A stretch of 64,000 bases of DNA from NCBI GenBank assembly GCA_001599915.1, contig BCIG01000006.1, positions 558,001 to 622,000 of the forward strand, read 5' to 3'. The DNA is from Symbiotaphrina buchneri. Lineage: Eukaryota; Ascomycota; Symbiotaphrinales; Symbiotaphrinaceae. The notes under the pieces are model-generated. The model did no database searches. It was not told the origin of the DNA and saw only the letters and a program-made list of their open reading frames with translations. Positions 43,909-55,590 of the stretch are shown one piece after another. Each line of letters opens with the position of its first letter. Positions within the stretch are counted from its first letter, which is position 1. The position numbers and the translations under genes are program-made.

Positions 43909-45650
43909 TTAAAGTGCGCCGCCCACTAGTGTTGTTATCCACATGGCAATCCTGACGATAATGTTGACCCTTCTTTCGGGCTTCATAAACTCGTCTAATC
44001 CAACGGGCTTGGCGTACTCTTGCAGCCATGCCTGTTCTTCTCCCAATCTCTTTCTCAAACCTTCATCGCATGTCACTACCAGAGCATTCATTTCAAGATC
44101 CAGTGAATATGACCTTTTCGTGTAATTCGAGGAGCCGATAAGTGTAATGCTAGGATCCACCTGCTGCGGTAGCGTGATCCAAAGCCCTTTTGCATGGTAC
44201 GTCCAGCCGCCAGGCTCTCCAATTGTTCCCCTGCGCCACTCCTTCAGCACGATCTGACCGTCACGGCCCGCTCGATGCACACTTTCCAAGAACTGACGAG
44301 ATAGAAGGGTATATGCAGGGGGGAGAAGGCCCGATACACCCTTCGAACCATAAAAGCCATTTGCCCAAGGAGAGGCTGTGATAACAGTACCATGCGCGGA
44401 GCTAGACGCAAGAAGGAGGTCTCTAAGCTCCGGAAGGATGTTGAAGTAGCCCTGGGTAAAAGTCCACCGACAGCCATGAAAGGAAGGTGAAGACAGTAGG
44501 CGTAAGACCGCCATAAGCCCCGGTCGTTCCGTCGATGTATCCGGAGATAGCAACGGCGTGAATTGAGCTAACGGGTACACTACAGTGTCCGCTTCCTTAT
44601 AAGGATGGGACGCTTTCTGGAGATCTTTTGACGGACGTATCAGGGGCCTCAAAATGTCGCCCGCTCGTTCAATGAACCGTTCCGGATCTTCAAGCGGAGC
44701 GGATCCTTTGTTACTGGCAGGCCATATCAGCCTGAAGCCGGACTGCTCCTGTTCTGCTGGCTGCACCAAAAAACTGATGGAGCAAACAGCATCATGTACA
44801 CGCGAGAAATAGTCTGTGATATCCTTAGAAGAGAATACATGATATCGGTCTTGCCTGTTCGTAAAGTAGTCACTAGAGAGATTAGCGCTGGGTGGTCGTC
44901 AGCCTGAATTCCCCCTTTTGAAGTCTGTCACTTTGCCTACCCAGAGAGAATGATCTCGTCGTCCACCCCATAGAGCTTCATATGCTGTAGACCCCAACCT
45001 TCATTTATTCGTCTGGGGATGTACTTCTTGCGATATCCAGTCAAGTTGGGCGTGTGATACATGCGAACTTCGACACGTTCCGGGCCAAACTCGGCAATTA
45101 AAGGAGCTAGCAGAGATGCGCATGATGGCTCTGGTTCCTCGCGGGTACCCCTCAGTGCATCTGTGAGGATTGATACTCGTACATTCGGATTCTCTAGCAG
45201 CGCATGACGAAGTGTTGCGATCTACACCTCTTAGCTCGGTGCAAGTATGAGGAGGAATGGGCCATCGCACCAGCTCATGTTCTGTTTTGCCTATATACAG
45301 TGTTGAAATATAGATCCGATATCGCGCTTTCAAGATCTTGGCCTGTCGAAACCTCAGCCTCTATCGATCTGTGCGGCGTACGTCATATAGCCAACCTTCA
45401 ACGTCTGGAAGAAGTCGTCCGGCGAGCGCAGCACATGTATCTGCGACGCTTGCATTTCGAAACGTGGTGCAATGTCATCCAGCTCTCGTTTGAGGCCCGC
45501 TAGAATTGATGCTGGCGAGGCAGCTTCTCCACCTACAGCGGTGGACCCATGCGACGCAGAGTAGCTACGCCGTGGCGCTTTCCACCGAGAGGGACTGCGT
45601 AACAGGATCCTCCGAGGCGTAGGACACCTGAGGCTCAATCGCATAAGCAT
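43909..45650 (-). CDS. PGS1: Phosphatidylglycerophosphate synthase Pgs1
   Basis: 528 aa, four exons (introns 45343-45395, 45222-45270, 44888-44940). It makes phosphatidylglycerophosphate from CDP-diacylglycerol and glycerol-3-phosphate, the committed step to cardiolipin, in the mitochondrial inner membrane. It belongs to the phospholipase-D superfamily: first HKD motif HMKLYGVDDEIILSGAN (split by the last intron) and second HAKGLWITLPQQ followed by GSSNYTKRSYSLDLEMN. Family blocks TLYIGKTEHEL, SILTDALRGTRE and YHTPNLTGYRKKYIP are clear. The N-terminus is rich in Arg/Ser with few acids, as a mitochondrial presequence. Donor 45395 (GTTGGC) is weak, but the flanking frame closes. Confidence 0.95.
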
Positions 45651-45962
45651 TGCTTACCGTGCCTCTCATAAGTGCATCAGACAAGAGCCGGCATCGTTCT
45701 GTAAGGCTTTCAAGGCAATAAGTATCCAAAGATCTGAGTCTAGAGGGTTTTATGAAAACGAGCAACATTGATACCTGATATTGGCTGACAATTTGTGTGA
45801 TTGGCCACTGGGTGGAAATGATGGGAGCTAGGCGCGATGAGATTAGCGTAATCCTGGCCGTAGAGCTGGTGGGAGGACCATCAACCACCGACGACAGATG
45901 TTCGTTGATTGGCACTCCTCCAACACATTGGCTCTGAGGCCCGACTTTCGTTGGTCTGCAAC
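45651..45962. promoter_or_regulatory. Bidirectional promoter, PGS1 / NDUFA12, with three inverted CCAAT boxes
   Basis: 312 bp between divergent start codons of two mitochondrial genes. ATTGG (CCAAT on the minus strand) occurs at 45800-45804, 45908-45912 and 45927-45931. CCAAT is the target of the HAP complex, a known activator of respiratory genes in fungi. The last copy may lie in the NDUFA12 leader. Sites are seen; use is inferred. Confidence 0.6.
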
Positions 45963-46773
45963 ATGTCCACAATATTGAGGACACTGAGAAACTTGCGGAG
46001 GATTGGGTTGAAGGTGAGCTGGTCTGACAAAAATCGGAAAATGGTTACTAATACCTGTTCAGGAATATGGGCATCAGATGCAGGTAAGCTCTTCTCCCTG
46101 TACCTCGTCACATAGCATGGGTGACTCACGATATCTCGAATTGCTCAGTACATCGGTAAGTCTTTTCAGGTTGCTTTCTACGCCAGTAACTCACGTCTTC
46201 CAGGTGATACAAAAGCTGGCACCTACATCGCATCGGACCGCTACGGGAACAAGTACTATGAGAATATGGAGGAGGAACTACCGCGTACGGCATCTGAATC
46301 GGGTGTGATAAATTCTTGATGGCTGATTGGCGATTTCAGTGAGAACACGATGGGTAGACTACAAAGACAAGGAGTTCGATCCGTGAGTCTCGACTTGTCA
46401 TTTAGCACACCAGACACAGGGATGGATGTTGACAATGTGCGCCAAAAGGTCACAAACAGAACCGGGCTGGTGAGTTGGAGCACCCTACAATATCAGCCTA
46501 GACAGTCCAATTGCTAACAAGCACATGAAGGCATGCATGGCTGGCCTATATGGTGGACAAGCCACCTTCCGCCGATCCGTTATTCAGGCCTGGAGTGCGC
46601 TCATGGGAGCTACCTGAACATCGTCCAAACCTCACGATGACGCGGGCAGCTTATAAACCATATTCTACGTAAGCCGTTGTGGCGCTCTAGGTCAGACTGA
46701 TGCTGACTCAATGGCTATCAGAACGAAGAACAAGTATAGTGCTTGGCAGCCTGTTGCACGGTCGAGGCAGTAA
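45963..46773 (+). CDS. NADH:ubiquinone oxidoreductase subunit NDUFA12 (B17.2)
   Basis: 137 aa from eight exons within 811 bp (introns 46014-46062, 46084-46148, 46156-46203, 46285-46339, 46383-46448, 46470-46530, 46669-46721). Accessory subunit of respiratory complex I on the matrix arm. Spliced product: MSTILRTLRNLRRIGLK, EYGHQMQYIGDTKAGTYIAS, DRYGNKYYENMEEELPLRTR, WVDYKDKEFDPSQTEPGWHA, then LAYMVDKPPS and a final AWQPVARSRQ, all family hallmarks. Exon 3 is just 7 nt (TACATCG) and exons 2 and 6 are 21 nt; each is needed to keep the conserved YIGDTKAGT and DPSQTEPGWHAW in phase. More than half of the gene is intron. Confidence 0.95.
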
Positions 46774-48091
46774 TGGGAGAATTGAAGACTATACACGCCA
46801 ATTTCTATGTCAACTCTGGTTCTGCCCAACCCTTGCAACCGTGTGAATAGAAATTGTATGCCATTCGCTTTAGCAGAGGGGCTGGCACCGCCGCATATAC
46901 CGAGATGTCCGTAATCTCCCGGTGTTGCGAAACATCTGCTTTTGGGAATCAGATATGATGCCACTGTTGGGACGCCAGGGAGCAATTGGAACAAGTCGTC
47001 CGAACTTCCAATAGTGCTGATAAGGCTCGCCTGGCTTTCATCGTAACCACCGTATTAGCTACCCGTATTTGGCCCGCAATATAAATCTCGGAGGAAGAAG
47101 TTCCTCGTCCTCGCCCGGTCTGGCCAGCATACGCCCCTTCAAGAATTGCCTTCTGTAGGAGCCCACTGATCCTGCCACTGACCAGGGCTGTAGCCAGCAC
47201 TGATACTAGGTGTACATGATTAGATTTTGGTTGATCATATCTAGAGAACTGAGATGGCGTCGTGTGTGCAAGCGTAACTACTCAAGTCTTGTTCGACGAG
47301 CCAATCCGAGTTCTGCAAAAGGAAGTGATTAAGCCATGCACCGGAAAATATGCATAAAGAAGAATAACTAAGGAGCCAACCTGCAAGATATGCAGGCATG
47401 GGCAAGGGATCGGCAAGCCGGTGAGTCAGTCATCTTACCCCGCCGAATATGTGACACATTTTCGAGATGGGCGGCATGACAGTGGCTTCCTTTGGTTTGA
47501 TGCTCGTACGGCCGCTGCGATAACGCCAGTCAGTATTTGGTAGGTAATATTATAGGCGAGTCAAGAAGCGTGAAGAACATTAAAATTCATCTCTTTTTCG
47601 GGTGAATTTTTCGACCCGCTATGCAGTACCTTATTTATGGTGCCTGCTAAACTGCACCGTTGTGGAGAGAGGAACGCTACAATCGTCATAACTGCCTTCC
47701 TTTTCGGGCAGTGGGATGGGTGACTGCTTGGTGGGCTAAGGTAAGTTACGGTCTAAGGCAAAGCTGGTAGGCGTTAGCTTCGAGATATGATGCCCGCGCT
47801 TCGACCTTGACCCAGCCAGGGGACCCAGCCCAGACCATCTTCATATCAATTGCCAGCCCGTGATGATAATTGCATTGCACAAGTTGTTAGTCGAAGGAGG
47901 TTAATAGTTGCTCTTCGTCCGCCGTTGTTCGACGAAGCAACTCGGTACCGTTCCCTGTACACTCTTCGCTTCACCTCCCGCCTGTCTAACTACCCGTCCA
48001 TCTGTTGCGTTGCCGTTGCCTATCGCCGTTGCTGCTGGGGACGGCAGACGCCCACTGCATCTACAACGGGGTCTGCCGCAGCGGCGACGCC
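46774..48091. other. Intergenic region upstream of the ABCC transporter
   Basis: 1.3 kb. Two overlapping minus-strand frames (46692-46994, 46949-47200) lack family motifs, and the first overlaps the last exon of NDUFA12. The stretch 47890-48090 reads open in more than one frame, and one frame continues into the first ABCC exon but meets a stop before any ATG other than 48092. No repeats or RNA genes recognised. Confidence 0.5.
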
Positions 48092-51000
48092 ATGTTCGCA
48101 CATTGCCAGGAGCCCGTCTGGCGTTACGATGACTTTGCATTATGTTTTCGTAGAGAGTAAGCCCCACACAGTACCTTTCGGTTCAGTTCAACGGCTTCTA
48201 ACTTGCGACGTACAGTTATCTGCAGGTTCTGTTCCCGCTGATTCTGTGCGGCATATCATTCCTATATATATCGGTCGACCTCGCCCAAAGCCTTATACGC
48301 TCGAAGTGGCGGTCTGGGTATAAACTGCTAGCCAATGGACATAATGTGTTCGGCGTGAGAGGTGACTATGAGGAGTCGGACGAAAGCGACGATGATGCAA
48401 CCGAAGAAGATGACGAGGTACTCGCCGAAAGACGGCTATCACTACAGCCCACCCGGACCCGCGATTCGATCGTCAATATTGATCGACCGAAAGGCCAGAT
48501 CGCCGTCGTGGTGGTCGAAGAGCTTGCCGTCCTCGCAGAAGTCGGTATCAGCGTTGCGACCCTGGCATCTGGTGCCCTTGGACGGCGTGGGACTGTAGCA
48601 GCTGCAGCTGGTCTAGTCAGCTGGGGATACATCGCCATCTTGACCTCGGCCCGTCTGTTGCTGTCACGCTCAAGAAGAGTCTCCTACCACAAGCTATGGT
48701 ATCATACCGCTGCCTTGTACTGCTTCCAGTGGCTGCTCACGATTATTCTGTTCCGCTCCGCCATTATTCATCCAAGGTCCAAGTTGACCCAGGCCTTGAC
48801 ATCGATCAAGTTTGCATTGTCCACGCTGCTTCTTGGAATTGCATTGAGCACCCGTATGGGTAATAAAACCGTGGAGCTGGAGTATGAAGATGGACTGGAG
48901 CCGTCGCGAGAACCCCTTGCAAGTCTGTTCTCGCTGGCGACTTTCAGCTGGGTAGATCCTATTGTCTGGAAAGGCTACAAGAAGACTTTTGAACTCCAAG
49001 ATATTTGGAACCTTGCTCCGGAAGACAAGACAGTCACGGTGCTTCAGAATTACCGACAAGTTGCCAAAACAACCCGTCTGGCGTGGCATCTGTTAAAGTA
49101 TTTTCGCCGACTGTTCATCATACAAGCTCTCTGGGCAGCTTTTGCGGCCGCCTTCACATTCGCTCCCACGCTTTTGTTGAAGCTCATCCTGGAATATGTT
49201 GAGAATCCCACCGACACACCGGCCAACGCTGCCTGGCTCTATGTGATTCTTCTTTTTGCTTGCAGCTGCATCCAGGCGATAGCAGATGGACAAGCCTTGT
49301 GGATTGGACGGAAGGTTTGCATAAGATTACGTGCAATCATTATTGGCGAGATTTATGCGAAGGCTTTGAGACGCAAAGCGTCTGCAGGAAATGAAACTGC
49401 TGAGCATCCCAAAAGTGACGAAGAGCGGAAGCAGACGCTGATGAAAAGGATAATGTCTTTCGGGCGTAAAAAGAAGGCTTCCGTTACCATTTCTGACCAA
49501 CCATCTTCCAAGGATTCCAAAGAAGCATCGGATTCCCAAGCTAATGTTGGCACCATAATCAACCTAATGGCTGTCGATTCTTTCAAGGTCAGCGAGATTA
49601 CGGCATATCTACATTTTCTTTGGTCCAGCGTACCAGTCCAGATCATCATTGCCGTCACACTTCTGTACAGGCTTCTGGGTTTAAGCTCGGTAGCTGGGAT
49701 TGGAGTTATGGTTATACTGCTTCCCGTCAACCTGTTCATCGCGAAGCAGTTCACCAAAGCACAGAAGAGCATCATGGCTGCTACGGATGCGAGGATCCAT
49801 ACAACCAACGAAGTCTTGCAGAACATCCGAATTATAAAATTCTTTGCGTGGGAAAATCGATTTGGGAGCATAGTAAATGAGAAACGGGCTGCTGAGTTAC
49901 GAGCTCTTCGTAACAGGTATATTCTGTGGTCTGTAGCTGCGACGGTCTGGTACGGAGCGCCAATCCTCATCACATTCTTCTCCTTCTTGATATATACTGT
50001 CGTTGAGAAGAAAGCCCTCATCCCGTCTGTGGCTTTCACTGCCTTATCCCTTTTCAGTATTCTCAGAATCCCGCTTGATCAACTTGCAGATATGGTCGCG
50101 CACGTTCAGGAATCGAAAGTCTCTGTCGACCGGGTGGAAGAGTTTCTGAATGAGGAAGACACTGGAAAGTACAGTCAGCTTCGCCATGATCACTTTGACG
50201 AGCAAGGGCAGCCTCTAATTGGCTTCGATCATGCAACCTTTACCTGGGCCAGCAAAGAGAATGCCGAAGTTGAGGGGTCCTCGGCTTTCCGTATGATCGA
50301 TATGGACGTCAGATTTCCAGTTGGGCAATTGAGCATAGTCGCGGGCCCTACAGGGTCCGGTAAAACCTCGTTATTGATGGCTCTTCTGGGCGAGATGACC
50401 CTAGTGAAAGGTTCTGTTTATCTTCCGGGTGGACATAGTCGAGAGGATCTTAGAAAAGATCCAAGAACTGGTCTCACGGAGAGCGTTGCGTACTGTGCAC
50501 AACAGGCTTGGCTTGTAAACGACAACATCAAACAGAATATCTTGTTTGCAAGTCCTTGGGAAGAAGAGAGATACAAAGCTGTCATCAAAGCTTGTGCACT
50601 AGAGCGGGACCTGGAGATCCTGGATGCAGGTGACCAGACATTGGTTGGTGAGAAAGGGATTGCGTTGTCAGGCGGACAGAAACAGAGGATATCGCTCGCC
50701 CGCGCTCTATATTCCGATTCCCGTCACATCCTTCTCGACGATTGTCTTAGTGCGGTGGATTCGCACACAGCTAAATGGATATTTGAGCATTGCCTAATGG
50801 GGCCCCTGATGCTACACAGGACTTGCATCCTTGTCACGCACAATGTCGCATTATGTGTCCCTCAATCAAACTATGTCGTTGTTCTTGATAACGGTAGGAT
50901 CGCTCATCAGGGTGGTCCGGACGAGATCATCTCTTCTGGCGCACTGGGAGACGATATAATGATATCGAGACCAGGTTCAAGAGGAGGATCTAAGATGCCT

Positions 51001-53292
51001 TCAAGGGTCCCTTCGAGCAGCGAACTTGCGGACGAAGGAAAGCCACACGCAAACGGCGAGGTGAACGGGAAGTCAAAGAAATCGAATGATGCCAATGGCG
51101 AACCCTCTACCAACGATCAAAGAACAGAGGCAATGGCCACCGGAGGTGTCAAATGGCAAGTCATAGGGCTCTATCTTCGTGCCATGGGCCCCTGGTACTT
51201 CTGGGTTGCGGCTGCTGCCGTATTTGCCGCTCAGCAAGTAGGATCCGTGGCGACCAACCTTTGGATTCGTGAGTGGGCCAATTCTTACCAGATTGAAGAG
51301 GTGGGAATTCTGTCGCATGGAAGCTCTCACACAGTCAACTATGTCCGTAGCAACAGCTTGTCCTTTTCCGCCAGTTGTCTCTCGAGCGGGACCTGCGCGT
51401 GGAATATCCCTGCTTTCATCAAAGAACAGGCCACTGGCATATTCCAGGTGAATTCGCAAGCAGCAATAGCCTCAGATCCCAATGACCAAGTGGACGTTAA
51501 GTACTACCTGGGCATCTATGGGCTGCTCGGCCTAACATATATGATCATTTCATTGACCAGAGAAGGTATCTTGTTTGGCGGTTCTCTCGCAGCGTCCAGA
51601 AAGATCCATCAACGGTTAATCGCGAGCGTTACACGGGCCCAGTTCAAGTTCTTCGATTCAACGCCTTTAGGCCAGCTCATGAACAGATTCTCGAAGGATA
51701 TTGAGGCTGTGGACCAGGAAGTCGCACCAATTGCCCTAGGCATGGTCCACTGTCTGGTGTCGGTCATAACAGTGGTCATATTAATCTCGGTTATCACGCC
51801 AGGATTCTTGATTGCAGGAATCTTTATCAGCGCGATTTACTACCTCATAGGAATGTTCTACATCAGATCCTCCAGAGATCTGAAACGGATCGAGTCCGTA
51901 CAGCGTAGTCCGCTATACCAGCAATTCGGTGAGACGCTCTCTGGAGTCACTACGATTAGAGCATACGGCGATGAGAGGAGGTTCATGAGGGACAATCTGC
52001 ATCGTATCAACACGCATAACAGACCCTTTATCTATCTCTGGGCGACAAACCGATGGCTCGCCCTCCGTGTTGATCTCGCAGGCGCGCTGGTATCTTTCTT
52101 TGCGGGAGTATTCGTTATCCTCAGCGTGGGCAAACTCGATGCTGGGGCGGCAGGGTTGTCCTTGACTTACGCCGTGACATTCACAGAGAACGTTTTATGG
52201 CTCGTCAGACTTTACGCAGTCAATGAGCAAAACATGAATTCGTAAGTCCCAAAACCCCAAATGGCTCATGGTGTGGAACTGACAGTCTGTTTCTACGTAG
52301 TGTCGAGCGAATCAGAGAATATCTGGAAGTTGAGCAGGAAGCTGAGGCGATTATTCCCGACACCCAGCCTCCGGCGAACTGGCCGAGTCAAGGCTCGATC
52401 GAGTTCATTGGATACACGACGCGGTACCGAGCAGATCTGGACCCTGTTCTAAAGAATGTTAGTTTCAAGGTTTCACCCCGAGAAAAGGTCGGCATTGTCG
52501 GCCGAACAGGGGCCGGGAAGAGTTCACTGGCTTTGGCTCTCTTCCGCGGTCTAGAAGCGGAAGAGGGGAAAATCTTGATAGACGATGTCGATATTGGCTT
52601 GATAGGTCTTCAAACGTTGCGGGAGTCAATTACCATCGTTCCGCAAGGTATGTGATTCTCTTTGCATCCATGCGTGTGACTTTTCTTACGTGTATCCAGA
52701 TCCTACCCTCTTTACTGGCACTATCCGAACAAATCTAGACCCCTTTGAGCTATTCACAGACGAAGAGGTGTTCGCTGCATTACGGCGTGTTCACTTGATT
52801 GGCGAGTCTGTGGATACTTCGCCTCGGATATCATCGCCGGAGCCTGCAAATAGCGGAACCGCAACTCCTTCGAACAAAAACATTTTCATGAACCTCTCTT
52901 CGCCGGTGAGCGAATCCGGATCGAACCTGTCTCAAGGTCAACGACAACTTCTGTGCTTGGCACGTGCCATGCTCAAGAACCCCAAGGTGCTTCTGATGGA
53001 TGAAGCCACCGCGTCAATCGACTATGCGACGGACTCGAAGATTCAGGAGACTATTAGAGAACTCAAGAGCACCATCATCACGATCGCCCATCGCCTGCAG
53101 ACTATAATCGACTACGACAAAGTCCTTGTTTTAGACAAAGGTCAAGTAGTGGAGTTTGGGGACCCATGGACGTTGATTCAAAAAGAGGACGGCATTTTCA
53201 GGGGCATGTGCGAAATGAGTGGCGACTTGGAATCCCTCGAGCAAGAAGCTAAGAAAGCGGCGGACAGCAAGAAGTTGGTGGACGTGGAGTGA
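48092..53292 (+). CDS. ABCC-type (MRP/Ybt1-like) ABC transporter
   Basis: 1676 aa, four exons (introns 48157-48215, 52242-52300, 52648-52699). Layout TMD0-TMD1-NBD1-TMD2-NBD2 of full-length multidrug-resistance-associated proteins. NBD1: Walker A GPTGSGKTSL, signature LSGGQKQR, Walker B HILLDDCLSAVD, with Asp where the catalytic Glu normally stands. NBD2: Walker A GRTGAGKSSL, signature LSQGQRQ, Walker B VLLMDEATASID. The degenerate NBD1 and variant NBD2 signature are normal for subfamily C. The start MFAHCQEPVWRYDDFALCF fits the family N-terminus (Cys, Trp, DF). Such pumps move conjugated organic anions or drugs at the vacuole or plasma membrane; the substrate is unknown. Confidence 0.93.
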
Positions 53293-53477
53293 TACTGTGT
53301 CGAAAAAGCGTTTTCTCCCTTGTAGATATTAATCCTGCTAGGCGTCATGGCTCTACTGCCGCGTCACCATGAGGCGTTCATTTGACCGCCTCGCGCTGCA
53401 CATGGTATATATTGGACCTGGACCCATATGCGGTTTCCAGGACTGTTTAGGAATAATAGATGGCTCGAGCATATTGT
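53293..53477. other. Convergent intergenic region
   Basis: Short 3' flanks of the transporter and ORC2. Nothing recognised. Confidence 0.5.
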
Positions 53478-55239
53478 TCAGCTTACAAGATCTTCGAGGA
53501 TTGCTTCGAGCTCATCCTTGCGGAATGGAGCCCAGAGTATCTCTGTGCCCAGCGCCTCCTTTCTCGACGCGATCATTTGATGATCGTGGAATCTGCATGA
53601 CTGTTAGCACCAATCACGCGTCCCAACGACTCGGCGTGAATATTGTGAAGGGCACTTACTCTTTCAGCAATGTCCTGAAAGCCATCTCGCTACTACAGAT
53701 AAACTCCTCCACCGCTTTCTGATAGAGGACCCTGTATTCCACGCCTGCCTCCCCCAGATCCCCGGATCCTGCCATTGCTCGGTCGCCGTCCTCGCCTGCA
53801 CCGCCCAGGCCTTCCTCCATGGCCGTCAACTGCTCTGCAACCAACACGCGGAAGAGGTTCCGGGCATTCTCGGACAGACTCCTGAGGACGAAGCCGACAC
53901 CTTCCTTGCCACCCACGCGGCGTCCGCTACGACCGAAGAGCTCGTGGACGTCGTCTACGACGGACAGTTCAGCGTCGAAGGGATGGAAGGTGGTGCAGTC
54001 GTGGAAGAGGAAGTTGTACTGTCCCCGTAATGAGCTGTCCCATAAGAGACCAAAGGATGGCGTGTCGGCCGTGGCTATAAGATTGACCGACTCGTGAGCC
54101 GCGAGGCGTGCAAGTAGGTTCTGAGTTTGCGGGCGCCGCAAAGGAGATGCGTCTATGGAATTGATGAGGAGTGTCAGGGGGTACGTTGGTGGGTCCGAGG
54201 AGAGGCGACCTAGTAAGGAGTCCAGGATCTCGGCGGGCTGACTGCCCAATTTCTGGCTGTGAGCGTTTGGTAGTATGGCCGAGGCCACCGTGAGGAGAAC
54301 GTCACGAATTGTGACCGTTGGCGTATATCCATTGACTATTACGATCTTCGGTGGCTCCTGAGAAGGGGATAGGGTCGTGATGGTACTGTAAAGCCAGGAG
54401 GCGAACTTGTCTGTTAAGGTGTGCTTCGAGCCATAGCCATACAAACAGATGTTGAAGCCCTCGTGGAGCTCGAACCTCCACTGGCTGAAGGACCGGGCGT
54501 GTAACTCTTCCAGAAACAAACGTTGGGACTCATGAGGATCCTTGTATTCTTTGATGAGGTTGAAATATTGCTCATGAGTGAGCAATGACAGAGAAGCCAG
54601 CGTATTGTTGGAAGTCTTGACTCCGCCAGGCCGATTGTCCCAGAAGTACCGCTCGTGCGGTGGCAGATTCTGTGGAGGAGTCACAGACCGATTCCTCGAC
54701 CCTTTGGGGCGACCTTTCCCGCGCTTTGAGGGTGTCTCTGGCACCGCGACCCCTTCATCCAACGCTTCGTCGATCTCCCGCTGGATGTCCTCGTTCTCGC
54801 CGTCTTCGTCCCAGATCCGCCTTGCCAGTTCATCCTCCTCGGCGAGTTCGTCCTCATCGCTTATCTCATCCGCTATGGTCCTCTGGATCAGTGCCCTGGC
54901 ACTCTTGCGCCGAGCTGAGCGATCAGCATTTCGAGGTATTCCATTGGTTTCAGCCTGGACCGATTTCGACGGGGTTGTGAATAGCCGCTTTCCTTTCCCC
55001 GACACCGACAGCGGCGATCCATTGATTGTCGGACTCCCAATTTCATCAACAAAGGCTTTGGGCTTGTTCTTCGAGCCCGGTGGTCTTCCTCTTTTGCGGG
55101 GCGTGGGGGTAGCGGACCCTGGCTGTCTGTCCTCCGTGACCGTCCCCTTTTCTTTAGGTAGTTGTTCAGAAGCCGTTTCCTTGGGAGCCACAGCAGCTGG
55201 TTCAGCCTCGGCCGTATCTTCGTCCCGCTTCCGTTTCAT
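53478..55239 (-). CDS. ORC2: Origin recognition complex subunit 2
   Basis: 564 aa, two exons (intron 53593-53659). The ORC2 core is plain: SQWRFELHEGFNICLYGYGS, KIVIVNGYTPTVTIRDVLLT, YPLTLLINSIDASPLRRPQT, LIATADTPSFGLLWD and the winged-helix end GTEILWAPFRKDELEAILED. The N-terminal third is disordered and carries two AT-hook-like motifs (RKRGRPPGSKNKP and RGKGRPKGSRNRS), which suggest AT-rich DNA contact at origins. The start is the first ATG in the frame; the frame runs open to 55380 without an earlier ATG. Divergent from argJ with 351 bp between starts. Confidence 0.95.
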
Positions 55240-55590
55240 GTTGTGGCTGTAGAGGATAGCGGGTGTGGAAAATTGACCCAAGGATAACGGATGGCATAGA
55301 CCCTGAGTTTCAAGCAAACCCGTCAAACGCGTCTTACCAACCTCGGATGTCTGTCGCGACGCGCGCTTGCTAAAGTGCAAGGAACAAGCATAACCTCGGT
55401 AATGCGATAGTCTCGATAACCTCCGTCGCTTTTATCTCCCAAGATCATGATGCTCGGCGAACTTTGCCTGACTCACATGAACAGTCCCCCAAAGACGGCC
55501 TTGAGCGAGAAAGGGAGGGAAACAGTTGTTTCCGGACACCCTCGATCGTTCCATTGCCATTTTTGAAATAAAACCAAGGCACACACCAAA
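55240..55590. promoter_or_regulatory. Divergent promoter region, ORC2 / argJ
   Basis: 351 bp between divergent starts. No TGACTCA Gcn4/CpcA site is certain; a TGACTCA word occurs at 55470-55476 (plus strand), which would suit general amino-acid control of argJ. Confidence 0.55.

Noticed and set aside
46692-47200. Two overlapping minus-strand frames after NDUFA12
   Set aside because: One overlaps the last exon of NDUFA12, neither has known motifs, and I could not join them with plausible splice sites.
54578-55252. 224-aa plus-strand frame
   Set aside because: Antisense to the disordered N-terminus of ORC2; its Ser-rich content is a reflection of acidic and basic codons on the other strand.
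55240-55380. N-terminal extension of ORC2
   Set aside because: The frame is open but has no ATG and no similarity.
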